The position numbers and the translations under genes were made by a program. Shown piece after piece: positions 1-5,250 of a stretch of DNA of 5,250 nt. Below the pieces are notes generated by a model. The model searched no databases, was not told the DNA's origin, and saw nothing but the letters and a program-made list of their open reading frames with translations. Source of the stretch: Pirellulales bacterium. Lineage in GTDB: Bacteria; Planctomycetota; Planctomycetia; Pirellulales; JALHPA01. The stretch's first letter is position 1. Each line of letters opens with the position of its first letter. The DNA lies in assembly GCA_022842745.1 (NCBI GenBank), contig JALHPA010000274.1, positions 1 to 5,250 on the forward strand, written 5' to 3'.

Positions 1-2
1 AT

Positions 3-1610
3 ACGTTCGTTTTGATGGCCGCCAAGCCCGCCCGGCTGTTGGCCCGCGACGACAAGATGCGCTCGATGGTCGAAGCGATGGAAAAGGAGATGGACGTATT
101 CAAGGAATTGGGCCTGCGGTTGTCCGACCTGGCGGAGGTTCGCTTTATGGCGATCGCTCCCGAACAAGTGCCCAAGGGCCAGTTCATGCGTCCGACCGAG
201 GCTTTTATGATCCGCGCCGTAAAACCGTTTGATTTCTCCAAGCTGGGCGAGCGGAACATGCCGGGGGCGGAAAAAATGGCAGTCAACGGGAAAACCTACT
301 TCCGCGTTACCGCCGATCCGTCCGCGCCCGGGAGGGGAGGCGGATACTTTATGCCCGACGACCGATCGATCGTCGTCGCCCGGACCGAGGAAGCTTTGAT
401 GGCGATCATGTCGGCGGTGGAAGGAGCGTTGCCCTCAGGATTTGTCAAGGAATTCGCTCGCGTCGCCGATTCGGATGCCGCCCTGGCCTTCAACGTCGAT
501 CCCATTCGCAACGAAATGGAGAGCACGGTCAATCGCGGCGGCACCGGCCCGCAGACAGGCATGATGCTCGGTTTTGCGCCGCTGTGGCGGGAAGCAGAGA
601 CGGTGGTGGCGGGCGCCAAGCTGCACGACAAGCTGAAGGTCAACGCCTATGCCATTTGCAAAACGGCGGAAGGGGCGACCGAGGTCAAAGATACGGTGAT
701 CGCCGCCCGCGTTCTGGCCAGCAATATGCTGCCGATGATCCGGGCGCAGGCCAACCGCCCCGAGCCGGGAGAGCCGCAAGAACTGGCTAAAGTGAAAACG
801 ATGCTGGTCAAGGAGCTGGAGTCGCTCCTGGCGCAAGTCAAGCCGACGGTCGAGGGGAACACCGTTTCGCTAGCCTTGGAAACCAGCCAGGGTACGTCGG
901 CAATAATGGCCAGCGTCTACATGCCGGCGATCGCCGCTGCCCGGGAAGCCGCCCGCCGCACCCAGAGCACCAACAACATGCGGCAGATTGCGTTGGCGAT
1001 GCACAACTACGTGGACACTTACAAGGCGTTTCCTGCTTCGTCAGTACTGGGTCCAGACGGCAAGACGCCGCATAGTTGGCGGGTGGCGATCCTTCCGTTC
1101 ATTGAGCAGCAGGCCCTCTACGACCAGTACAAGTTCGACGAGCCGTGGGACAGCGAGCACAACAAGAAGTTGATTGCGATAATGCCCGAGATCTATCGGT
1201 CCCCGTTGGACAACGGACCGGCGGGGAACACCAGCTATTTCGTCCTGACCGGCGAGCACACGATTTTTCCGTCCCAGCCGACTAAACCCGGTAAGGGTAT
1301 TGGCTTCGCAAAAATCACCGACGGCACGAGCAACACCATTCTCGTGGTCGAAGCCAAGCGTGACATTCCTTGGACCAAGCCGGAGGACATTCCCTTCGAC
1401 AAAGACCAGCCTCTGCCAAAAATGGGCGGCCTTACCCGAGCCGCGACACCAACGGCCTTCGCCGACGGCAGCGTCCGCTTGATCTCGAACGATGTCGACG
1501 AAAACGTGTTGAAGGCATTGATTACACACGCCGGCGGAGAAGTGGTGCAGATCCCGCCGATTGATCAACCGAACCGTGCTCGGCGGGTCAATGACGTTCC
1601 TCAGCCCTAG
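3..1610 (+). CDS. DUF1559 domain protein with long N-terminal module (5' end outside window)
   Basis: The visible part is about 535 codons ending in TAG. The frame is open to the left edge. The first visible residues (TFVLMAAKPARLL) look like the interior 'xxxVVxxPARxL' stretch near the start of planctomycete proteins of this type, so I treat the TTG/ATG at 12-15 as internal rather than as the start. About the first 300 residues form a module I cannot assign, including a 'YFMPDDRSIVVARTEE' stretch. From about nt 910 comes the DUF1559 (SBP_bac_10) module: AAREAARR, NNMRQIALAMHNY, FPASS, SWRVAILPFIEQQALYDQY. It ends with the FADGSVRLISNDVDENVL signature and THAGGEVV. The usual prepilin-like GFTLVELLVVIAI helix does not precede the module, which sits at the C-terminus of a larger protein. 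Any export signal would lie upstream and is not visible. The function of the family is unknown. Family assignment is firm; role is not. Confidence 0.9.
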   Translation, partial: TFVLMAAKPARLLARDDKMRSMVEAMEKEMDVFKELGLRLSDLAEVRFMAIAPEQVPKGQFMRPTEAFMIRAVKPFDFSKLGERNMPGAEKMAVNGKTYFRVTADPSAPGRGGGYFMPDDRSIVVARTEEALMAIMSAVEGALPSGFVKEFARVADSDAALAFNVDPIRNEMESTVNRGGTGPQTGMMLGFAPLWREAETVVAGAKLHDKLKVNAYAICKTAEGATEVKDTVIAARVLASNMLPMIRAQANRPEPGEPQELAKVKTMLVKELESLLAQVKPTVEGNTVSLALETSQGTSAIMASVYMPAIAAAREAARRTQSTNNMRQIALAMHNYVDTYKAFPASSVLGPDGKTPHSWRVAILPFIEQQALYDQYKFDEPWDSEHNKKLIAIMPEIYRSPLDNGPAGNTSYFVLTGEHTIFPSQPTKPGKGIGFAKITDGTSNTILVVEAKRDIPWTKPEDIPFDKDQPLPKMGGLTRAATPTAFADGSVRLISNDVDENVLKALITHAGGEVVQIPPIDQPNRARRVNDVPQP

Positions 1611-2344
1611 GCGCTACTCTTGCCGCGCACCGTCGTCGGTTGACCGGCGGCGGTGCGCGGATTTCTTTTTCCAGTTCGCCTTTGCGGCGATGGAACGCGC
1701 GTTGTGACCTCGACCACGGCCCCGGGACCGGCGGCGAAGACGCGATCTTTTGATCCAGGGCGAATCGACTTGATTCCCGTGAACTCGCCAAATGCCGGCA
1801 GAACGGCGACCTCCGGCCCGAACCAAAAGCACGGTAACGTCAATGTCGCCGCCGTTGCGTCTCGCATCGTGACCGCGGGGTGGACGTGGCCTGCCAGAAC
1901 GTAACCTGCCCCAGTGGCGACCGGATGATGCTTTAGCGCAAACGGGCCAACCAGCAGCTTGTCGTGGCAAGCGATCCGCCATTCTTCTGGTGGGTCGCCA
2001 GCCTGTTGGTCGTGGTTGCCGCGAATCAGAACAATTTCCAGATTTTGACATTCGGCCCGCCAACGCCCGATCTCGTCCATCGTCTTCTCGGCCCGCCCGC
2101 CGCGCGAATGTAGAAGATCGCCCAGCACAATCATCCGCTCCGCCCGAGTGGCATCGACTAGCGCTGAGAGCCGTCGCAAGTTCGCCGCGGTGAGGCCGTG
2201 GGGCAACGCGATTCCGGCCTGGCGAAAGGCCGCCGACTTGCCGAAATGGGTATCGGCGACCAACAGCGTCTTTTGTGCGGGCCAATAGATTGCCCGTTCG
2301 GGCGACAGGTGCAGCACCTCATCCCGCCAAGCCAGTTCAAACAT
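1607..2344 (-). CDS. pdeM: PdeM-type metallophosphoesterase (ligase-associated DNA damage response endonuclease)
   Basis: The protein has 245 residues from the ATG at 2344. It carries a full calcineurin-like phosphoesterase metal site in order: D31-x-H33 (VADTHFGK), G75-D76 (VLGDLLHSR), G109-N-H-D112 (RGNHD), H139/H140 (KHHP) and G152-H-V-H155 (AGHVHP). The LSPERAIYWP stretch before the first motif and the FGKSAAFRQAG context are typical of the PdeM family, usually encoded beside an ATP-dependent DNA ligase, Lhr-like helicase and exonuclease. A DNA repair nuclease role is inferred from the family; none of these partners is visible here. I chose the ATG because it places the first motif about 30 residues in, as in relatives; an in-frame GTG at 2380 would add 12 residues. 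Neither start has a strong ribosome binding site. The last 20 or so residues are basic and low in complexity, and residues 225-241 are encoded by the opposing gene's terminator. The stop overlaps the DUF1559 stop by 4 nt. Confidence 0.87.
   Translation of the reverse strand: MFELAWRDEVLHLSPERAIYWPAQKTLLVADTHFGKSAAFRQAGIALPHGLTAANLRRLSALVDATRAERMIVLGDLLHSRGGRAEKTMDEIGRWRAECQNLEIVLIRGNHDQQAGDPPEEWRIACHDKLLVGPFALKHHPVATGAGYVLAGHVHPAVTMRDATAATLTLPCFWFGPEVAVLPAFGEFTGIKSIRPGSKDRVFAAGPGAVVEVTTRVPSPQRRTGKRNPRTAAGQPTTVRGKSSA
1623..1670 (+). terminator. Rho-independent terminator of the DUF1559 gene
   Basis: A 17-bp stem (arms 1623-1639 and 1644-1660) closes a TTGA loop at 1640-1643. All pairs are Watson-Crick except two G-U pairs. 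The tract ATTTCTTTTT follows directly at 1661-1670. The hairpin starts 12 nt after the DUF1559 stop codon. On the other strand no T-run follows the stem, so it should act only on plus-strand transcripts. It lies wholly inside the opposing pdeM reading frame. Confidence 0.9.
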
Positions 2345-2408
2345 GCCCGTCGTCCGTGATAGGGGGTAAGGAATGGTCACTCCGCCGCCGAGAGGGAGGC
2401 GAACCTCG

Positions 2409-3227
2409 CTAGGGCGATTTCAAACCTTGGCGTTTGCCCGCCTGGACCGCTTTTCGCAGGTCGTAGTACCGGTGTTGCCCGCGGTTCTCCTCGGCCAAGT
2501 CCACCAGCGAATTCCCCTCAAAGGGTTGCGCGGCGAATTGAATGACCTGGATGGAAGCGACTCCGTCGTTCAGTTCCTTTAGTTTAGCCAATTCCTCCCG
2601 GCTCAAGTCATCCTTCGCCTCTCCATCGGTCAGCAAGTAGATCACGTCCGGCCGGAGACGGATGGCGATCGACAGGGCTTCAAAGTGCCGCGTTCCCCCC
2701 TCCGCGCGCATCGACTCCACGAACTGCCGGGCGGACCGCTTGTTCTCGTCGGTGGCGAAAATCAATCGCCCGCGCACGCCGCTGGGGACGAACGCTCGCG
2801 GCTGCTCGTTGTAGAAAATGATGTGGAACTGGTTGACGTCGCGGAGCTTTTCCAGGCTGGAGAGCAATTCGATTCCCGCCGCCTTCAACGGCAGATCGCG
2901 CGGTTCGCTCATGCTTCCGGACCGGTCGAAGACGTACACGAACCGCTGCCCGCTCGCTTCCACGCCGAACAAGCTGGTGGTGGCGTCGATTTGCGAGCGG
3001 AGCAACTGACCGCTGGACTTTTGGGGGGCGGGCTTGGCGGCGGGCTTCGCGGCGGGCTTGGCAGCGGCCGGTTTGGCGCTAGGGGAGTTGGCTGGCGGTT
3101 CGTCGGCCGCGCTGGGGGCAGCCAGGATTGCAAAGCCGAGGGAAAGCACCGCCGCGGCACGGCAAAAGGCCACGGCAAAAAGAAATCGCGGTCCGTCGGC
3201 GTTGTCGTTAATCAGGAATCGATTCAT
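2409..3227 (-). CDS. Exported von Willebrand factor A (VWA) domain protein
   Basis: The protein has 272 residues. Residues 1-15 are polar with basic residues and 16-38 are hydrophobic (FLFAVAFCRAAAVLSLGF), ending in a signal-peptidase-like APSA-AD site near residue 40, so export is likely. An Ala/Pro/Lys linker with KPAA repeats covers residues 46-70. The VWA domain covers about 95-260 and has a complete metal-ion-dependent adhesion site: D101-x-S103-x-S105 (DRSGSMS), T179 (EGGTRHFE) and D201 (LLTDGEA). Such domains bind protein partners through a divalent cation; the partner here is unknown. I chose the ATG at 3227 because it puts the signal peptide at the N-terminus. The frame stays open to a GTG at 3335, right after the cimA stop, but that adds 36 residues before the signal. 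No strong ribosome binding site is visible. It lies about 108 bp after cimA and 64 bp before the pdeM ATG, all on one strand. No enzyme motif is seen beyond the VWA fold. Confidence 0.87.
   Translation of the reverse strand: MNRFLINDNADGPRFLFAVAFCRAAAVLSLGFAILAAPSAADEPPANSPSAKPAAAKPAAKPAAKPAPQKSSGQLLRSQIDATTSLFGVEASGQRFVYVFDRSGSMSEPRDLPLKAAGIELLSSLEKLRDVNQFHIIFYNEQPRAFVPSGVRGRLIFATDENKRSARQFVESMRAEGGTRHFEALSIAIRLRPDVIYLLTDGEAKDDLSREELAKLKELNDGVASIQVIQFAAQPFEGNSLVDLAEENRGQHRYYDLRKAVQAGKRQGLKSP
3027..3077 (-). repeat. 12-bp repeats encoding the KPAA linker of the VWA protein
   Basis: On the plus strand, three consecutive 12-nt units start at 3027, 3039 and 3051 (GGCGGGCTTGGC, with one G-to-C change in the middle unit). 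A diverged 15-nt unit follows to 3077. Read on the minus strand they give KPAA-type tetrapeptides, a flexible spacer between signal peptide and VWA domain. A near-exact short tandem array like this can change copy number by slippage without breaking the frame. Confidence 0.8.
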
Positions 3228-3263
3228 ACGGGTCTGCGTCGGAGCGATTGCCGTCGCCCTGGA

Positions 3264-3292
3264 TTTAGATGAACACGCGACTAAGTTCCCAA
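3264..3292 (-). promoter_or_regulatory. Weak candidate promoter for the VWA gene
   Basis: On the minus strand, TTGGGA (3292-3287) and TCTAAA (3269-3264) are separated by 17 bp. Each hexamer matches 4 of 6 bases of the housekeeping sigma consensus. Transcription would start roughly 30 nt before the ATG at 3227. The same stretch contains GGAACTT, resembling an ECF sigma -35 element, but its spacing to TCTAA (13 nt) is shorter than the usual 16 or so. No terminator is visible between cimA and this site, so read-through from cimA is also possible. Confidence 0.25.
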
Positions 3293-3308
3293 TTCGCGCA
3301 CGCGCCCA

Positions 3309-3342
3309 TTGTACTCGCTTATCCGTTGTACTCACTTATCCG
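3309..3342. repeat. 17-bp tandem duplication over the cimA stop codon
   Basis: Copies at 3309-3325 and 3326-3342 (TTGTACTCRCTTATCCG, R being G then A) are adjacent and differ at one base. The copy nearer cimA contains the cimA TAA (3338-3336) and its last glycine codon. The other copy repeats the same TAA in a different frame, just downstream. Because 17 is not a multiple of three, the duplication shifts whatever follows the stop but leaves the CimA protein intact. Confidence 0.85.
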
Positions 3343-4937
3343 GCGGCGCGGCCTGCCGGGACGAGCGATGGGTCGCTCGCGGCGTCCTTGCAGAGTTTGT
3401 ACTCGTAGGAGTCGACGAGCGCGATCCAGCTTGCTTCGATCACGTTTTCGCTCACTCCCACGGTCCCCCACACGTGGTGCCGGTCGCGGCTTTCGATCAC
3501 CACCCGCACGCAGGCGGCGGTGCCCGCTTCGGAATTGATCACCCGCACTTTGTAATCCACCAGGCTCATCTCGGACAGGTTTGGAAACTGGGATGACAGG
3601 GCCTTGCGCATCGCCGCGTCGAGCGCGTTAACCGGACCGTCCCCCTCGGCGACCTCGTGCCGGAGGGTCTCGCCGATTCGCAGTTTGACGGTCGCTTCGG
3701 TGCTCAATTTCCCGTCGCAGTCCCCCTCGACCGAGACGTGGTAATGGCGCCGCTCGAAGTGGGGCGAAAAAATTCCCGCTTCCCGCCGCACCAGCAGCTC
3801 GAACGAGGCTTCGGCGGCTTCGAATTGGTAGCCCTGGTTTTCCTGGGCCACGACCTGGGCGAGAATCCGATCCATCAGTTCCCGGTCGTCCTGCAACTGG
3901 AATCGGCGGGTGAGGGCCACGATGTTCGATCGCCCCGAGAGCTCGCTGACGAGAATCCGCCGTTCGTTGCCGACCAGTTCGGGGGCGATGTGTTCGTAGC
4001 TGGAGGTCGCGCGCTCGATGGCATGAACGTGCATGCCGCCTTTATGGGCGAAGGCGCTTTGGCCCACGAAGGGCTGATTGATGCGGTGGTGCATGTTGGC
4101 CGTTTCGTACACGTACCGCGAAAGATCGGTAAGCTGGCGCACTCCGTCCCCGTGCAGCACCTGATAGCCGGGCTTTTTGACGGCCAGATTGGCGACCACG
4201 GAGATCAAATCGGCGTTGCCGCAACGCTCGCCCACGCCGTTGATCGTCCCTTGCACCTGCACCGCCCCGGCGTCGATCGCGGAGAGCGAATTCGCGACCG
4301 CCAGATCGCAGTCGTTATGCGTGTGAATGCCAATCGGCATGGAGAGCGCGGCGATCGCGGTCTGCGTTCCTTGAGCGATCTCCTCGGGCATGCTGCCACC
4401 GTTGGTGTCGCAGAGGGCTACGAGCGACGCCCCGGCGTCGCGAGCGGCGCGCAGCGTGGAGAGCGCGTACTCTGGATTTAGCTTCCAGCCATCAAAAAAG
4501 TGCTCCGCGTCGTAGATCACTTCCCGGCCTTGCTCGCGGAGGAAGCGGACCGTGTCGCCGATCATGGCCAGGTTCTCTTCCAGGCTGACGCGCAGGACTT
4601 CCGTGACGTGAAAAGCCGAGGTTTTGCCCACGATGGTGATCGTTTTCGCCCCGGAGCCGAGCAAGGCCTTCATGCCGGGGTCGTCGGCCGGCCGCACGCC
4701 TTTCCGGCGGGTCATGCCGAAGGCGCAGACCCGCGCATGACGCAGATCCAATTCCTGGACCCGCTGGAAGTACTGCGCGTCTTTTTCATTGGAGAGCGGG
4801 TATCCTCCTTCGATAAAATCGAAGCCGAGCGCGTCCAATCGCTGCGTGATGAGCAGCTTGTCCTGGAGGGAAAAATTGACTCCCTCTCCCTGGCTTCCGT
4901 CCCGCAGGGTGGTGTCGTAAACCTGAATGCGACGCAT
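3336..4937 (-). CDS. cimA: (R)-citramalate synthase
   Basis: The protein has 533 residues, the usual length for the CimA family. It condenses pyruvate with acetyl-CoA to (R)-citramalate in the cytoplasm, opening the threonine-independent route to 2-oxobutanoate and isoleucine. The N-terminal HMGL-like TIM barrel (about residues 3-270) starts with YDTTLRDGSQGEGVNFS; GEG after the RDG motif is characteristic of CimA, whereas LeuA has SPG. Metal and catalytic residues are visible: R12-D13, H205 and H207 in HTHND, and N241 in NGVGERCGNADL. SAFAHKGGMHVHA (residues 294-306) belongs to the following subdomain. The C-terminal LeuA-type regulatory domain (about 395-520) ends in VSENVIEASWIALVDSYEYKL, diagnostic for CimA, and suggests end-product control, isoleucine in characterised relatives. 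The ATG at 4937 puts the catalytic motif at residue 8, as in homologues; a weak AGG lies about 9 nt before it. Two hairpins precede the gene. A 2-isopropylmalate or homocitrate synthase role is less likely. Confidence 0.95.
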   Translation of the reverse strand: MRRIQVYDTTLRDGSQGEGVNFSLQDKLLITQRLDALGFDFIEGGYPLSNEKDAQYFQRVQELDLRHARVCAFGMTRRKGVRPADDPGMKALLGSGAKTITIVGKTSAFHVTEVLRVSLEENLAMIGDTVRFLREQGREVIYDAEHFFDGWKLNPEYALSTLRAARDAGASLVALCDTNGGSMPEEIAQGTQTAIAALSMPIGIHTHNDCDLAVANSLSAIDAGAVQVQGTINGVGERCGNADLISVVANLAVKKPGYQVLHGDGVRQLTDLSRYVYETANMHHRINQPFVGQSAFAHKGGMHVHAIERATSSYEHIAPELVGNERRILVSELSGRSNIVALTRRFQLQDDRELMDRILAQVVAQENQGYQFEAAEASFELLVRREAGIFSPHFERRHYHVSVEGDCDGKLSTEATVKLRIGETLRHEVAEGDGPVNALDAAMRKALSSQFPNLSEMSLVDYKVRVINSEAGTAACVRVVIESRDRHHVWGTVGVSENVIEASWIALVDSYEYKLCKDAASDPSLVPAGRAAG

Positions 4938-4951
4938 GGGCTGGACCTGTG

Positions 4952-4975
4952 AAAAACCGACTCCGGCGAGGAGTC
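4952..4975 (-). promoter_or_regulatory. Terminator-like hairpin in the cimA leader (possible attenuator)
   Basis: On the minus strand, a perfect 6-bp stem (arms 4975-4970 and 4964-4959, GACTCC/GGAGTC) with a 5-nt loop is followed by GG and five T residues (4956-4952). The T-run ends 14 nt before the cimA ATG. This is the form of a weak intrinsic terminator placed just upstream of the ribosome binding region. It could attenuate cimA or serve as a second, weaker stop for the upstream gene. No leader peptide with Ile, Leu or Val codons and no T-box core was found in 4938-5069. Confidence 0.45.
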
Positions 4976-4993
4976 TTGCGCGGTAAATAAGCG

Positions 4994-5029
4994 AATAAAA
5001 AAAGCCCTGTGGTCTTCGACCGCAGGGCT
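4994..5029 (-). terminator. Rho-independent terminator upstream of cimA
   Basis: On the minus strand, AGCCCTG pairs with CAGGGCT and, after one C-A mismatch, GGTC pairs with GACC around a GAA loop (5029-5003). The T-rich tract TTTTTTTATT follows (5003-4994). The T-run is on the minus-strand side only, so it should end a minus-strand transcript arriving from the right. It lies about 27 nt past the TAA of the partial gene at the window edge, the expected place. It implies that cimA either has its own promoter in the short stretch 4938-4994 or depends on read-through. Confidence 0.75.
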
Positions 5030-5056
5030 GGACTGGATTGTGGTTTCCGAGTTCCC

Positions 5057-5248
5057 TTACGGTCGATCCTCAATCGGGGAGGTAATCCCAATAATCGGGC
5101 GCGGCGCGATCCGGATTCGATCGACCGCTGGAGATGCCAAAACGGGCCGCGGACCTTCGGTCGAAGGCGCGATCGCGTTCCCGAGCCGATTTTTGGGAGG
5201 TAACAGGTCCATGATGACCGACTGCTTGGTTCGCCGCTGTTTTCCGCG
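5057..5248 (-). CDS. C-terminal end of an unidentified minus-strand gene (starts outside window)
   Basis: This minus-strand frame is open from the right edge for 63 codons and ends in TAA at 5059-5057. A T-tailed terminator facing the same way starts 27 nt later. The translation has a balanced composition (it includes SVIMDLLPPKNRLG and ends RPIIGITSPIEDRP). By my count about two thirds of its third codon positions are G or C, as in a sampled stretch of cimA. A second minus-strand frame is also open to the edge and stops at 5070 (ending PDYWDYLPD), but it is rich in Arg and Ser, poor in hydrophobic residues and lower in third-position G/C, so I rank it second. An internal ATG at 5212 would give a 51-residue protein, but no ribosome binding site precedes it. 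I recognise no family. The main support is the terminator, which needs a same-strand gene upstream of it. Confidence 0.4.
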   Translation of the reverse strand, partial: RGKQRRTKQSVIMDLLPPKNRLGNAIAPSTEGPRPVLASPAVDRIRIAPRPIIGITSPIEDRP

Positions 5249-5250
5249 AT

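Noticed and set aside
1041..1568. A 175-codon minus-strand frame antisense to the DUF1559 region
   Set aside because: It lies opposite the conserved DUF1559 module and has no recognisable domain.
1614..2285. A 223-codon minus-strand open frame overlapping pdeM in another frame
   Set aside because: It is rich in Arg, Gly and Ser with no motif, while the overlapping pdeM frame carries a complete metal-binding site.
2685..3272. A 195-codon plus-strand frame with a Gly-rich repeat
   Set aside because: The Gly-rich part is the antisense reading of the KPAA-coding repeats of the VWA gene. That gene has the signal peptide and MIDAS residues, so this frame is a shadow.
3228..3335. N-terminal extension of the VWA protein to the GTG at 3335
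   Set aside because: It would bury the signal peptide behind 36 polar residues and crosses the tandem duplication; the ATG at 3227 gives a normal exported protein.
3657..4481. A 274-codon plus-strand open frame antisense to cimA
   Set aside because: It is the reverse-strand shadow of a well-conserved enzyme gene, common in GC-rich DNA. Its translation shows no family features.
4938..5069. T-box riboswitch or leader-peptide attenuator for cimA
   Set aside because: An ACCGCG occurs in the leader, but the full T-box core (AGGGTGG...) is missing, and no short frame with Ile, Leu or Val codons is present.
4786..5091. A 101-codon minus-strand frame running from the leader into cimA
   Set aside because: It reads through the T7 terminator and overlaps the conserved N-terminus of CimA in another frame. 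It is basic and has no motif.
1..5250. A defence island, CRISPR array, mobile element or novel multi-gene system
   Set aside because: No spaced repeats, transposase, integrase, terminal inverted repeats or tRNA were seen. The recognised genes have ordinary metabolic, repair-family or exported-protein functions, and nothing ties them into one system.

Overview
The window is GC-rich bacterial DNA, most likely from a planctomycete. The main evidence is the first gene: it encodes a protein ending in a DUF1559 module, a family expanded in Planctomycetes and rare elsewhere. A periplasmic-type von Willebrand factor A (VWA) protein with an Ala/Pro/Lys linker and the moderately G/C-biased codon use also fit. 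The species cannot be named from this sequence.

Layout. (1) Positions 1-1610, plus strand: the 3' part of a DUF1559-family gene whose start lies left of the window. A strong rho-independent terminator follows at 1623-1670. (2) Positions 1607-4937, minus strand: three genes transcribed right to left. They are cimA ((R)-citramalate synthase, 4937-3336), a secreted or periplasmic VWA protein (3227-2409), and a PdeM-type metallophosphoesterase (2344-1607). The DUF1559 gene and pdeM converge and share four bases at their stop codons, so the terminator of one lies inside the coding end of the other. (3) Positions 4938-5250: the cimA leader holds two terminator-like hairpins facing the minus strand. 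Beyond them is the probable 3' end of another minus-strand gene that runs off the right edge.

Function. CimA condenses pyruvate and acetyl-CoA to (R)-citramalate, the first step of threonine-independent isoleucine synthesis. PdeM belongs to a metallophosphoesterase family usually encoded with an ATP-dependent DNA ligase, an Lhr-like helicase and an exonuclease in DNA repair clusters; none of these partners is in view. The VWA protein has an intact metal-binding site (MIDAS) and probably binds a protein partner outside the cytoplasm. The three genes share a strand but no evident pathway, so any operon is positional rather than functional.

No RNA gene, mobile element, CRISPR array or attachment site was found. 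The region is mostly ordinary core-genome content. The points worth a second look are the nested terminator, the paired hairpins before cimA, a 17-bp tandem duplication over the cimA stop codon, and the partial gene at the right edge.
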